Origin: Methylophilaceae bacterium
Lineage (GTDB): Bacteria; Pseudomonadota; Gammaproteobacteria; Burkholderiales; Methylophilaceae
Length of the DNA: 64,000 nucleotides
Direction of reading: 5' to 3'
NCBI GenBank assembly: GCA_009926205.1
Contig: RFPI01000002.1
Location: forward strand, 1-64,000
Part shown: positions 9,746 through 19,252 of the stretch, piece by piece
Layout: each line of letters opens with the position of its first letter
Position numbering within the stretch: position 1 is the stretch's first letter
Made by a program: the position numbers and the translations under genes
The notes under the pieces: model-generated
Database searches by the model: none
Seen by the model: the letters and a program-made list of their open reading frames with translations, nothing else
What the model was told of the DNA's origin: nothing

Positions 9746-10687
9746 TTAACGCATTTCAAAGGACTTTGCTAAGGTTTGCGTCATCGATGCGCCGATGCGC
9801 TTTGCTAAACGATTGGCAAAATCCTCTTTGCCAGTGAAGTCGACTATATTTTCTTGCTTGATGACTTCACGCGCTACATAGTCAGCACTGCCCATGCCGT
9901 CTGCAAGACCAAGCTGAACACTGCGCTCGCCATTCCAAAATAGTCCGCTAAAAATTTCTGGATTGTCTTGCAAACGGGTCCCGCGACCTTGTTTTACGAC
10001 ATTAATAAATTGTTGATGCACTTCATCCAAGACAGACTGAACATACTGTTTATGTTTGGTATTCACTGGGGAGAATGCATCTAACATAGCTTTATTCTCG
10101 CCAGCAGTCATCAAGCGACGCTCTACTCCTAGTTTTTGCATCACACCGGTAAAGCCAAAACCATCCATAAGGACACCAATAGAGCCTACGATACTGGCTT
10201 TATCTACATAAATCTTATCTGCGGCAACAGCAATGTAATAACCACCTGAAGCACAAATATCCTCGACGACGGCATACACGGGAATATTGGGATGTAGATG
10301 CTTTTGACGACGAATTTCATCGTTGATAATTCCTGCTTGCACTGGGCTGCCGCCAGGACTATTGATGCGCAAAATAATGCCCTTGGTAAAGTGATTATCA
10401 TAAGCCTCGCGTAAACTAGCGATGACATCATCTGCCACCACATCATCCTCAGCTCCAATCACACCATGGATATCAATCAGTGCAGTGTGATTGCTGTTGC
10501 TGCGCAGTTGGCTGTCACCTATCCAATCAAACAAATAGAATAGCAATAGGAATAGATAGATAAAGGTCAGGATTTTGAAAAATACCCGCCAAAATCTATT
10601 TCTCTGTTGTTCTTTAACGGCCACTTGCAAAAGTTTTTGCAGGGCTTCTCTCTCCCAGTGGTTGGGTTGTTCCTGTTGATTTGCCAT
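9746..10687 (-). CDS. sppA: signal peptide peptidase SppA, S49 short form
   Basis: Membrane-anchored S49 serine protease that degrades cleaved signal peptides. It is 313 residues, the short single-domain form. One transmembrane segment (about 37-56) follows a basic N-terminus. The Ser/Lys dyad is visible: S147 in CASGGYY and K199 in ENKAM, the same numbering as the dyad known for Bacillus subtilis SppA. It lies 10 bp after the Rieske protein gene and is probably last in the rluC-HAD-Rieske-sppA unit. Its stop runs straight into the Ig-like remnant. Confidence 0.92.
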   Translation of the reverse strand: MANQQEQPNHWEREALQKLLQVAVKEQQRNRFWRVFFKILTFIYLFLLLFYLFDWIGDSQLRSNSNHTALIDIHGVIGAEDDVVADDVIASLREAYDNHFTKGIILRINSPGGSPVQAGIINDEIRRQKHLHPNIPVYAVVEDICASGGYYIAVAADKIYVDKASIVGSIGVLMDGFGFTGVMQKLGVERRLMTAGENKAMLDAFSPVNTKHKQYVQSVLDEVHQQFINVVKQGRGTRLQDNPEIFSGLFWNGERSVQLGLADGMGSADYVAREVIKQENIVDFTGKEDFANRLAKRIGASMTQTLAKSFEMR

Positions 10688-10697
10688 TTAACTCACA

Positions 10698-11051
10698 CTA
10701 TCCGTCAATTTGAATAAAAACTTGTTGATTACTTTCTAATACTTTTAATTTGCGTAGGTATTTTCCTGCACAAGGTCCTGCAACACAATAGCCGCTGTGC
10801 GGCTCATACAATGCGCCATGGGTAGCACAGATGAGATATTGACCTTGTTTATCGAAAAACTCACCATGATTCCAATCGAGCTCTACTGGCAAATGCTGAC
10901 ATTGATTGAAGTAGCCGTAGACTTGACCTTGGTGGCGAATTACAAAACAGGAAACATCCTCTGCCCCGCCCAAATTGACCATCACACGCTTACCTAAGCC
11001 GCTATTGTGCAAGTCCTCACTGGCGCAGACTGGAATTAATTTTTCAGGCAT
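10698..11051 (-). CDS. Rieske-type [2Fe-2S] ferredoxin
   Basis: Small soluble Rieske protein of 117 residues. The cluster ligands form the CQH ... CATH pair, i.e. C-x-H then C-x-x-H, characteristic of Rieske ferredoxins, and a GxC-containing tail surrounds the cluster. Such proteins pass electrons to oxygenases or reductases, but no partner is adjacent. The ATG overlaps the end of the HAD phosphatase gene by 8 bp, so it is translationally coupled. Its presence between a phosphatase and sppA looks like operon hitch-hiking. Confidence 0.85.
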   Translation of the reverse strand: MPEKLIPVCASEDLHNSGLGKRVMVNLGGAEDVSCFVIRHQGQVYGYFNQCQHLPVELDWNHGEFFDKQGQYLICATHGALYEPHSGYCVAGPCAGKYLRKLKVLESNQQVFIQIDG

Positions 11052-11709
11052 GTTGCTTTAGCCAAAGCGCTAGGTCAGAAAATACATCAAAACACGCCAG
11101 TGGCTCATGTGCCAGCAAGCGTTGTTTAGGATGAGCGCCAAAGGTGACACCGACACCCGCCACACCCGCATTCTGCGCCATCTGCAAATCAAAGCTAGTA
11201 TCACCTACCATCAAAGTTCTCTCAGGCACGGTCATGGCTTCTTCCATCATTTCTTGCAACATCTGTGGATGTGGCTTGGAAAAACACTCGTCTACCGTGC
11301 GTGTCGCCATAAAGTGATGTTTTACACCGCTACGATCTAATGCTCGATTCAAACCTGCACGACCCTTACCGGTGGCAACCCCCAGTTGTATATCCACTTG
11401 GCGCAAATGCTCGATGATTTCTTGTGCGCCATCGAATAAAGGGATGTCATTCTCCCCGGCCCCATAATAATAAGTGTAGCGCGCGGTGATTTGACTCAAC
11501 AGCGTATCAGGAATTTTTCCGAATAACTCATATACGGCTTCGCGAAAGCCCAAACCGATAATCGAGCTTGCCGCCTGCTGCGTGGGCGCAGGTAATCCCA
11601 CATCGACACTGGCCTGACAAATGGCATCCACAATAAGCTGTGTAGAGTTGGCTAGGGTGCCATCCCAATCAAAAACAATAAGATCATAATTTTTCTGTAC
11701 GGTGTTCAT
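11044..11709 (-). CDS. HAD-superfamily hydrolase (phosphoglycolate phosphatase-like)
   Basis: HAD subfamily IA phosphatase of 221 residues. Motif I is DWDGTL near residue 15, motif II contains ATGKGR, and motif III/IV is MVGDTSFDLQMA. An alpha-helical cap lies between motifs I and II. It resembles the Gph-like phosphatases usually found beside rluC. The real substrate cannot be told from sequence. Its ATG overlaps the rluC stop (ATGA, 11706-11709), and its own end overlaps the Rieske gene. Confidence 0.85.
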   Translation of the reverse strand: MNTVQKNYDLIVFDWDGTLANSTQLIVDAICQASVDVGLPAPTQQAASSIIGLGFREAVYELFGKIPDTLLSQITARYTYYYGAGENDIPLFDGAQEIIEHLRQVDIQLGVATGKGRAGLNRALDRSGVKHHFMATRTVDECFSKPHPQMLQEMMEEAMTVPERTLMVGDTSFDLQMAQNAGVAGVGVTFGAHPKQRLLAHEPLACFDVFSDLALWLKQHA

Positions 11710-12770
11710 GCTGATGACTTTGTATTTTGTTTTAAAGTAGTTTTAATAAATAAATCTAATTCTGTCGGCAAAGGTGCCTCAAGTTCGAGCTCTTGCTTGG
11801 AGACAGGATGCTGAATGATGGTTCGGTAAGAGTGCAAAAACATTCTCTTTAGGCCTTGTTTCTGCAACTGCTTATTCAATTCAAAATTGCCATACTTTTC
11901 ATCACCTAGAATTGGGAACCCCAAATGCGCCAGTTGCACCCGCAACTGATGCGTTCTGCCGGTGACCAAATGTGCTTCAAGCAAGCTAAATTCGCCCACC
12001 TGCTGTTTTAAATAAAACACCGTTTCGGAATGTTGCACTTCGATGCCGTGTGAGCTTGCCTTAGGCAAGGCGGTGGATTTTACTACGGTTACTTTACGCT
12101 CGCCGTTAGCCAGCGTATGTTTTTGCAGATTAAGACGTACCCGCTGTTGCTGGTTTTTCCACACACCCGCGACTAATACCAAATATCGCTTATCCGTTTC
12201 GTGACGGCGTATTGCATCTTGCAGTGCCACCAATGCAGCACGCTTTTTAGCCAACATCAAAACGCCAGATGTTTCTTTATCCAAGCGATGTACCAATTCT
12301 AAAAATTTGGCATGTGGACGCTCTGCGCGAAACTGTTCTATGACTCCACGACTGACGCCACTGCCCCCATGGACGGCGATACCCGCTGGTTTATTAATCA
12401 CAAGCAATGCTTCATCTTCAAAAATTACACTGGCTTGCAAGATGGGTTTGCTGGTGGTGGATACATGACTGGTCTTGGGTAATGTCTTAATCGGCGGAAT
12501 ACGAACAGCGTCACCCAACTGGAGCTTATAAGAAGCATCTACGCGTTTTTTGTTCACACGCACTTCACCACTTCTAAGAATGCGATATAAATGACTTTTT
12601 GGCACATCTTTATAATGCTTAGCCAGATAATTATCGATACGCTGGGATTCGCTACTCTCGTCCACAGTCAGGATAAGTACCTGTTGCTGAAGCTGATTGT
12701 GCTTTATTTTGCTTAAATTCGTCATCTCGCCTATACTAGTACCTTCTGAATTGGTATGCACATTTTGCAT
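11706..12770 (-). CDS. rluC: 23S rRNA pseudouridine synthase RluC
   Basis: Pseudouridine synthase of the RluA family with an N-terminal S4 domain (about 44-95) and the catalytic motif HRLDKETSG (catalytic D164 in the 354-residue numbering). In E. coli RluC modifies three uridines of 23S rRNA. The start is uncertain: the ATG at 12770 has GAGG directly abutting it, the in-frame GTG three codons later has that GAGG at an ideal 9 nt, and the ATG at 12725 would remove a poorly conserved leader. The divergent position to rne is the classic rluC/rne arrangement and supports the RluC assignment over RluD. Confidence 0.9.
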   Translation of the reverse strand: MQNVHTNSEGTSIGEMTNLSKIKHNQLQQQVLILTVDESSESQRIDNYLAKHYKDVPKSHLYRILRSGEVRVNKKRVDASYKLQLGDAVRIPPIKTLPKTSHVSTTSKPILQASVIFEDEALLVINKPAGIAVHGGSGVSRGVIEQFRAERPHAKFLELVHRLDKETSGVLMLAKKRAALVALQDAIRRHETDKRYLVLVAGVWKNQQQRVRLNLQKHTLANGERKVTVVKSTALPKASSHGIEVQHSETVFYLKQQVGEFSLLEAHLVTGRTHQLRVQLAHLGFPILGDEKYGNFELNKQLQKQGLKRMFLHSYRTIIQHPVSKQELELEAPLPTELDLFIKTTLKQNTKSSA

Positions 12771-13264
12771 CCTCAGAATTTTTAGAATTACTTCATAAAA
12801 TCATAAAGTTATTACAGATTTATATGAAGATGAATTTTGGTTAATTTCGCTCGCCAAGAAAAACTAAGTAGCGATTTGTAAAAACTATATTGCGCTCATA
12901 CTGGACATATAAGGTTCAAACCTAAATGGTTAAGCCCTAAGGGGTCAGTAGGCAACGACTTGAATTTTAGCTGATTTCATCAGCTGATTTGTAATTAAAC
13001 AGATTTATTTAGCAACCATCACAGACGAGGTCAAACACTTAATCTTTCCCAAGCAGCTACTTTATGCATATCATTCTATTCGTTGATATGTCACATTGAT
13101 GGGCCTAAAACCGAGGCCTTTCCGCCAGTGAAGCGCAAATCGCTAACTGAGCTAATGCCAAGCCTGCTTAAAGATTAATTGTTGGATACATCCTCGTGTT
13201 GTTAATAATCCTAATTAAGTCATTCCTCCCCCACCCTGCAGTGTAGAGCGCAGGGAGCCTCATA
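12771..13264 (+). promoter_or_regulatory. rluC-rne intergenic region and rne leader
   Basis: This 494-bp non-coding spacer separates the divergent rluC and rne. It carries several self-complementary elements readable on the rne strand: AGCTGA/TCAGCT (12969-12985), GGCCT/AGGCC (13102-13118) and CCCTGC/GCAGGG (13234-13255). A long structured rne 5' leader is known in enterobacteria, where RNase E cuts it to autoregulate. The equivalent role here is inferred from position and structure, with no sequence match to the E. coli leader. A weak promoter-like pair (TTGTAA near 12876 and CATACT near 12897) has too short a spacer to call. Confidence 0.55.
13234..13257 (+). promoter_or_regulatory. hairpin overlapping the rne ribosome-binding site
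   Basis: CCCTGC (13234-13239) can pair with GCAGGG (13250-13255), leaving a 10-nt loop. The right arm contains most of the GGGAG Shine-Dalgarno (13253-13257), which lies 7 nt before the rne ATG at 13265. Pairing would hide the ribosome-binding site, a simple way to limit RNase E synthesis. Confidence 0.5.
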
Positions 13265-15799
13265 ATGAAAAGAATGTTATTTAATGCAACGCAATCTGAA
13301 GAATTGCGCGTTGCGATTGTCGATGGTCAAAAACTCATCGATCTCGATATTGAATCCGCTGGACGTGAACAACGTAAAAGCAATATCTACAAAGGCGTGA
13401 TTACACGCATTGAACCCTCTCTTGAAGCAGCATTTGTCAACTACGGTACCGACCGTCATGGTTTTTTACCTTTCAAAGAAATCGCTCGTAGCTACTTAAA
13501 AGGTGATGGCGAGAGTGGCAAACGTATACAAGATCAAATCAAAGAAGGTCAGGAACTTATCGTTCAGGTTGATAAAGATGAGCGTGGCAACAAAGGTGCC
13601 GCCCTGACTACATTTATCTCCTTGGCTGGTCGCTATCTGGTATTGATGCCGAACAATCCACGTGGTGGTGGCGTTTCTCGCCGCATCGAAGGCGAAGATC
13701 GCAATGAATTGCGTGACACCATGGCACAGTTGGAATTGCCTGCCGGCATGAGCATGATTGCGCGCACTGCCGGTATTGGCCGTACTGCAGAAGAGTTGCA
13801 GTGGGATTTGAATTATTTGATTCAATTATGGACGGCTGTAGAAAATGCCTCCACTATTCAAGAAGGCCCTTTCTTGATTTATCAAGAAGGCAGTTTGGTC
13901 ATCCGTGCTATTCGTGACTACTTCCAACCGGATATCGGCGAAATTTTGATTGATACGCCTGATATCTATGAACAAGCCGTTCAGTTTATGAATCATGTAA
14001 TGCCTAACAATGTCACCAAGGTGAAGTTGTATCAGGACCAGATTCCTCTATTCTCCCGATTCCAAATTGAACATCAAATCGAAACCGCGTTTGCGCGTGA
14101 AGTTAGATTACCTTCAGGTGGCGCAATTGTGATTGACCATACCGAAGCTCTAGTTTCTATTGACGTAAACTCTGGACGTGCTACCAAGGGTAGCGATATT
14201 GAGCAAACCGCGTTCAATACTAACCTTGAGGCCGCTGAAGAGGTAGCTCGTCAATTAAGACTGCGCGATATTGGCGGTTTGATTGTGATCGACTTTATTG
14301 ATATGGAAAATCAACGCAATCAGCGCGATGTAGAAAACCGTTTACGCGACGCATTGCATTATGACCGTGCACGCGTTCAAACCGGCAAGATTTCTCGCTT
14401 TGGTTTGCTCGAGTTATCCCGTCAACGCCTGCGTCCAAGCTTGGGTGAAGGCAACCATATCCCATGCCCACGTTGTCATGGCATTGGTCATATCCGTGGT
14501 ATTGAATCCACCGCTTTGCATATCTTGCGCATCACACAAGAAGAAGCTATGAAAGAAAACAGCAAAGCGATTCAGGTGCAATTGCCTGTCGAGGCAGCTA
14601 CCTTCTTATTGAATGAAAAGCGCTCAGATATTCATAAAATTGAACAACGTACCGGCGTTGAAATTATTCTTATTCCGAACATCCATCTTGAAACACCTAA
14701 TTACAGCATCGTTAGAATTAAAACGGATGATAGCCGCGATGATGGTCCAAGAAGCTATGAGTTGGTAGAAATGCCCACCGAGGAAGAATTGTCAGCCGCG
14801 CAACAAGAGGTTCCAGCTGCAAAAATGCAAGCGGCAGTTAAAGGCATTACTCCAGTTGCACCTGCGCCTATGGCTAAAGTTGAGCAAAATGGCTTGTTGA
14901 GTAAAATCAAGAAAACCATCGCTGGCTTTTTTGTGCGTCAGCAAGACGACGGCAAAGACAAATTCGACCGCAACGGCAATCGCCGTGACCGAAACCGTAG
15001 AAGCCGCGGTGGTCGCAACCGTAATGATCGTAACCAAGCACGCTTTGAGCCTAATGGTCAAAAAGAGCAACGCCCACCATTTACGCCACGCAATGAGCAA
15101 GCATCAGCAAAACCACAACAAGCTGCTATTGTTGAGTCTGATGCTAACGCTGCTTCACCTCAGGGACTTGGACAACAAGAAGGTAGAGAGAATCGCGAAT
15201 CACGCAATAGCCGTCGCAATAGAAATCGTCGCGATCGCAACCGACAGAATCGCCAAGGAGAAGTGGGTGAAAAACCATTTACCCCTAATCCAGTTGCTGA
15301 ACAAGTCACTACTGAATCAACAGCTAGTCCAGCGAAAGTTGAAACTGTGGTTGTAGAAACACCTGCAGCGAATAACAATGAAGTTGCGGCCAAACCTGCA
15401 AAAACGACCTCTGTCAAAGCAGAGAAAGCTGCAAGACCAGCGAAGAAGACGGCGCCTGCGAAAGCAAGTGAGGCCTTGCCAGAAATTGTAGAGACCAAGG
15501 CCAAGCCTGCTGCTAATGAGGTAGCTGAAGTTGATGCAGATGATAAGCCAGGCAAGAAAAAGGCACGCACTCCAGCACGCAAACCTGCTAAGACTAGCAA
15601 GGCAGGCAAAGCGGATAATGCTGAAGTGTCAATCCAATTGGTTGAAACAAAGTCAGATGCAGTTGCCAGCGTAGTCAACGAAGCAAGCGCTCCGTCACCT
15701 GCAAAAAAACCTAAAAAAGCTGCCGCTTGGCAAAAGAAAGATGCCAAACCAGCGAAAGATGAGCCATTGATGATTGTTCAAACCAATCCCAATGAGTAA
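13265..15799 (+). CDS. rne: ribonuclease E
   Basis: Essential endoribonuclease and degradosome scaffold, 844 residues, longer than RNase G and so RNase E. An S1 domain occupies about 36-120. The DNase I-like catalytic centre has D300 (VSIDVNSG) and D343 (IVIDFIDM), and the Zn-link is CPRC (401-404). A short amphipathic helix GLLSKIKKTIAGFFVRQ (543-559) resembles the membrane-targeting segment of E. coli RNase E. An Arg/Asn-rich disordered region follows (about 565-600 and again 640-665), typical of RNA-binding sites, then a Lys/Ala/Pro-rich tail. It is divergent from rluC, with a strong terminator after the stop. Confidence 0.97.
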   Translation: MKRMLFNATQSEELRVAIVDGQKLIDLDIESAGREQRKSNIYKGVITRIEPSLEAAFVNYGTDRHGFLPFKEIARSYLKGDGESGKRIQDQIKEGQELIVQVDKDERGNKGAALTTFISLAGRYLVLMPNNPRGGGVSRRIEGEDRNELRDTMAQLELPAGMSMIARTAGIGRTAEELQWDLNYLIQLWTAVENASTIQEGPFLIYQEGSLVIRAIRDYFQPDIGEILIDTPDIYEQAVQFMNHVMPNNVTKVKLYQDQIPLFSRFQIEHQIETAFAREVRLPSGGAIVIDHTEALVSIDVNSGRATKGSDIEQTAFNTNLEAAEEVARQLRLRDIGGLIVIDFIDMENQRNQRDVENRLRDALHYDRARVQTGKISRFGLLELSRQRLRPSLGEGNHIPCPRCHGIGHIRGIESTALHILRITQEEAMKENSKAIQVQLPVEAATFLLNEKRSDIHKIEQRTGVEIILIPNIHLETPNYSIVRIKTDDSRDDGPRSYELVEMPTEEELSAAQQEVPAAKMQAAVKGITPVAPAPMAKVEQNGLLSKIKKTIAGFFVRQQDDGKDKFDRNGNRRDRNRRSRGGRNRNDRNQARFEPNGQKEQRPPFTPRNEQASAKPQQAAIVESDANAASPQGLGQQEGRENRESRNSRRNRNRRDRNRQNRQGEVGEKPFTPNPVAEQVTTESTASPAKVETVVVETPAANNNEVAAKPAKTTSVKAEKAARPAKKTAPAKASEALPEIVETKAKPAANEVAEVDADDKPGKKKARTPARKPAKTSKAGKADNAEVSIQLVETKSDAVASVVNEASAPSPAKKPKKAAAWQKKDAKPAKDEPLMIVQTNPNE

Positions 15800-15812
15800 G
15801 TCTTGATAGAAC

Positions 15813-15844
15813 AAAAAAGCCTTGGCATTGCCAAGGCTTTTTTA
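15813..15844. terminator. bidirectional terminator between rne and uvrB
   Basis: GCCTTGGC (15819-15826) pairs perfectly with GCCAAGGC (15830-15837) across a 3-nt loop, with A6 on the left and T7 on the right. It serves the convergent rne (plus) and uvrB (minus). Confidence 0.92.
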
Positions 15845-15866
15845 TTGTCCATGTCTTATAGAAATA

Positions 15867-17900
15867 TTAGTTACTATCCCCTACATCTGCTCCATAAAAC
15901 ATGGTCTTAAGCTTTTTCAATTGATCGCGATAATCGGCAGCTTTTTCAAACTCCAAATTCTTGGCGCTATCATGCATGGCTTTTTCTAAACGTTTGATCT
16001 CTTTAAGCATCTGCTTCTCTGACAAGGCGTGATAACTCTTCAGTTCTTGTGCTGCTTTTCGTTCCTGCACAATTTCATCTTTGGTATAAGCCCCCTCAAT
16101 GATATCTTTAATACGCTTGCTTACTCCTTTAGCAACGATGCCATGCTCTTCGTTGAATGCTAGCTGCTTGGCTCGACGACGACCTGTTTCATCCATCGCC
16201 ATCTTCATGGACTTGGTGATTTGATTGGCATAAAAAATTACCCGGCCATTCAGATTACGCGCAGCACGACCTGCAGTCTGTATCAGCGAGCGACTGGAGC
16301 GCAAAAAGCCCTCCTTGTCCGCATCCAACACTGCTACCAAGGCCACTTCTGGAATATCCAAGCCCTCACGCAACAAATTAATTCCAACGAGGACATCAAA
16401 CTCACCTAAACGCAAATCACGAATGATTTCTACACGCTCTACGGTATCAATATCCGAATGCAAGTAACGTACTTTAATGCCATGTTCTGACAAGTAATCG
16501 GTCAAGTCTTCGGCCATACGCTTGGTTAGCGTAGTCGCCAACACACGCTGTTGTTGCTGCACACATACCTGAATTTCTGAGAGCAAATCATCTACTTGGG
16601 TATCTGCTGGTTTAACAGTGATCTCTGGATCAACTAAGCCAGTCGGCCTAACCACTTGCTCCACAACTTGTTGGGTATGGCTTTCCTCATAATCTGCTGG
16701 AGTTGCCGAAACAAAGATTGCTTGGGGCATAATTCTTTCGAACTCCTCAAACTTGAGAGGACGGTTATCCAGAGCTGAGGGCAGACGGAAACCATAGTCC
16801 ACCAAGTTAGCTTTACGCGACAAATCACCACGGAACATCCCGCCGATTTGCGGAATAGTGACATGACTCTCATCGAGTATCATCAAAGCATTTTTGGGTA
16901 GATAGTCAATCAATGTTGGCGGTGCATCTCCTGGCGCACGACCTGATAAATGTCTGGAGTAATTTTCAATCCCTTTACAAAAACCAATCTCATTCAGCAT
17001 TTCTAAGTCAAAACGCGTACGTTGCTCGATACGTTGCGCCTCAAGTAGCTTGTTGTTCTTAATAAAGAAATCGACGCGCTCGCGCAGTTCTGCCTTGATT
17101 TTCTCAATCGCCAATAAAGTGGTTTCACGCGGAGTCACATAGTGACTGGATGGATATACCGTGTAACGTGCCACCTTATTCAAAATTTGCCCGGTTAAGG
17201 GATCAAACAGCGTGAGATGGTCAATCTCATCATCAAACAGAGAGATACGCACTGCGGTTTCGCTGTTTTCTGCAGGGAAAACATCAATCACGTCACCGCG
17301 TACACGGAAACAACCTCGGGAGAAGTCAAAGTCATTACGCTCATATTGCATACCAATCAAGCGCATCACCACATCGCGCTGACTCATTTTGTCACCCTGT
17401 TGTAGGTGTAATACCATGCCATGGTAATCCACTGGGTCGCCGATACCGTAAATTGCCGATACAGAAGCCACGATAATACTGTCAGGGCGCTCTAGTAATG
17501 CCTTGGTTGCGGATAAGCGCATCTGCTCTATATGCTCATTAATGCTGGAATCTTTCTCAATAAACAAATCACGCGAAGGGACATAAGCTTCCGGCTGATA
17601 ATAATCGTAATAAGAAACGAAATATTCAACCGCGTTATTAGGAAAGAACTCTTTAAATTCTGCATACAATTGTGCGGCCAATGTTTTATTGGGAGCCATC
17701 ACAATGGCAGGACGGCCTGAGCGCGCAATCACATTGGCCATGGTGTAAGTTTTACCAGAACCCGTCACACCTAATAGGGTTTGATATTTCAAACCATCAT
17801 TAATGCCATTCAATAGCTTCTCTATGGCTTGAGGTTGATCTCCTGCTGGAGGAAACGGCTGAAATAACTGGTACTGACTGTTGGGAAAAGAGACAAACAC
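15867..17900 (-). CDS. uvrB: UvrABC excision nuclease subunit B
   Basis: DNA-damage verification helicase of nucleotide excision repair, 677 residues, normal length. Walker A GVTGSGKT is at 44-51, the damage-probing beta-hairpin [15 protein letters not shown] is at about 94-108, helicase motifs include DESH and QTAGRAARN, and a C-terminal UVR coiled-coil domain (about 633-668) binds UvrA/UvrC. The start is GTG at 17900 with GAGGTGA at good spacing. It is a single gene convergent with rne and divergent from the periplasmic protease gene. Confidence 0.97.
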   Translation of the reverse strand: MFVSFPNSQYQLFQPFPPAGDQPQAIEKLLNGINDGLKYQTLLGVTGSGKTYTMANVIARSGRPAIVMAPNKTLAAQLYAEFKEFFPNNAVEYFVSYYDYYQPEAYVPSRDLFIEKDSSINEHIEQMRLSATKALLERPDSIIVASVSAIYGIGDPVDYHGMVLHLQQGDKMSQRDVVMRLIGMQYERNDFDFSRGCFRVRGDVIDVFPAENSETAVRISLFDDEIDHLTLFDPLTGQILNKVARYTVYPSSHYVTPRETTLLAIEKIKAELRERVDFFIKNNKLLEAQRIEQRTRFDLEMLNEIGFCKGIENYSRHLSGRAPGDAPPTLIDYLPKNALMILDESHVTIPQIGGMFRGDLSRKANLVDYGFRLPSALDNRPLKFEEFERIMPQAIFVSATPADYEESHTQQVVEQVVRPTGLVDPEITVKPADTQVDDLLSEIQVCVQQQQRVLATTLTKRMAEDLTDYLSEHGIKVRYLHSDIDTVERVEIIRDLRLGEFDVLVGINLLREGLDIPEVALVAVLDADKEGFLRSSRSLIQTAGRAARNLNGRVIFYANQITKSMKMAMDETGRRRAKQLAFNEEHGIVAKGVSKRIKDIIEGAYTKDEIVQERKAAQELKSYHALSEKQMLKEIKRLEKAMHDSAKNLEFEKAADYRDQLKKLKTMFYGADVGDSN

Positions 17901-18084
17901 AAATCACCTCGATAGTTAGCCTTTGATTTTATCAGGCAATCTCTAGATAAAGCTAATAACTCGCAGCGAATCTATAGTGCATGTTGGATGTAATTCTAAA
18001 AAGCGAACTTTATCCTGATAACCATTGTCATTAAGAGGACTTTAAATATTTCCCTACGTCAATGATAAGGCCAGGTATTCCTCT

Positions 18085-19161
18085 ATGAATCAAATTACCG
18101 CAACAAACTCCATCATGAGTCATATCGCCAACAGAAAAAAATTATTTGCTTTTGGCATGTTGATTACTTTTTCTTTATTGATGTTGCAGGCTAAACCCAG
18201 CCATGCCTATGACAAAGCCAAATTATTTGATGCCTTTTTATCTATTGTCATGATCAAAGGCTACACCATGGACGGCAGCATGGCCTATGGTTCTGGCGTT
18301 GTTGTTTCGCAGAATAAGGTATTGACCAACTGCCATATCATGCGGGAGACAAAAGAGCCTTGGGTGGCCAAGGGTGAAGATACCTTTGCTATTAGTTCGG
18401 TGCAGGCCGATCGTTATCACGACTTATGCTTGGTTCATGTTGATAACCTTCCTTACAAGCCAGCTTTGATTGGTTCGATTAGCCAACTCAACAAAGGTGC
18501 TCCTATCGTCAGTATAGGTCACTCTAGCGCTAACCCTTCACCAGTGACGGCCATAGGCAAAGTGCGAGCGGTATATCCTTTCCATGAGGGATTGGTGATT
18601 AGTGGCACTGCCCGATTCAGTATGGGCGCGAGTGGAAGCGGTATGTTTGATGATGTAGGCAATTTGATTGGGATTAATACCTTTAAGTCACCAGGCCGCA
18701 ATGCGTATTTCTATGCCCTGCCAATTGAATGGCTCAAGCAGGTTGAGAAATTACCTGTTGAGACGAAATTTCCTATCCCAGGCAAAGCCTTTTGGGAAGA
18801 GGCCGAACAGGACAAACCTTACTTTATGCAAGTGGTACAACCTGAACTAAATGGAAATTGGGCAGCATTGCAAGAAATTGCTTTGAAGTGGACCAAGGCT
18901 GAAGCGAATAACGCCGAGGCATGGTACGAATTGGGTTTTGCACTTGAGATGAACAAACAAACGGTGCAAGCTTTAGATGCCTACCGTAAAGTTTTGAAAC
19001 TCAATCCACAGCACACAGAAGCGATGTTTAGATTAGGTTTAAACGCCGCTGAAAAAGGCAATCAGAGCGAACTGGAGAGTTTGCAAAAGCAATTGGCTAC
19101 CCTGGACGGTGACCTTGCGGATCAATTAAGCAAGATAGCCAATTGTAAATCTGAGTGTTAA
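18085..19161 (+). CDS. periplasmic trypsin-like serine protease with TPR tail
   Basis: Secreted S1-type protease domain joined to tetratricopeptide repeats, 358 residues. A basic N-region and hydrophobic core (about 20-36) ending in PSHA-Y give a signal peptide with cleavage near 41/42; an in-frame ATG at codon 11 is an alternative start. The catalytic triad is readable: H84 in TNCH, D113 in YHDL, S183 in GASGSG. At least one clear TPR hairpin (AEAWYELGFALEMNKQ and onward, about 272-310) follows a linker, and the C-terminus has a C-x3-C pair. There is no PDZ domain, so it is not DegP/DegS-like. The target is unknown. It stands alone between uvrB and the aminotransferase gene. Confidence 0.75.
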   Translation: MNQITATNSIMSHIANRKKLFAFGMLITFSLLMLQAKPSHAYDKAKLFDAFLSIVMIKGYTMDGSMAYGSGVVVSQNKVLTNCHIMRETKEPWVAKGEDTFAISSVQADRYHDLCLVHVDNLPYKPALIGSISQLNKGAPIVSIGHSSANPSPVTAIGKVRAVYPFHEGLVISGTARFSMGASGSGMFDDVGNLIGINTFKSPGRNAYFYALPIEWLKQVEKLPVETKFPIPGKAFWEEAEQDKPYFMQVVQPELNGNWAALQEIALKWTKAEANNAEAWYELGFALEMNKQTVQALDAYRKVLKLNPQHTEAMFRLGLNAAEKGNQSELESLQKQLATLDGDLADQLSKIANCKSEC

Positions 19162-19252
19162 TCAGCTAATTATGGGCTTTTGCTGTTTATCCCAACTAAT
19201 TTTATGAGTAAAATTACGGGTTTGATTTCCCCTACAAGGATTGCAACCCGTC

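Noticed and set aside
14931-15356. Plus-strand alternate frame of 141 codons within rne
   Set aside because: Repeated Val/Ala/Thr/Asn-rich translation arising from the Arg-rich tail in another frame; no start signals.
15160-15747. Long antisense frame (195 codons) over the rne C-terminal region
   Set aside because: Low-complexity Ala/Ser/Thr-rich translation mirroring the Lys/Ala/Pro-rich rne tail; a shadow caused by base composition.
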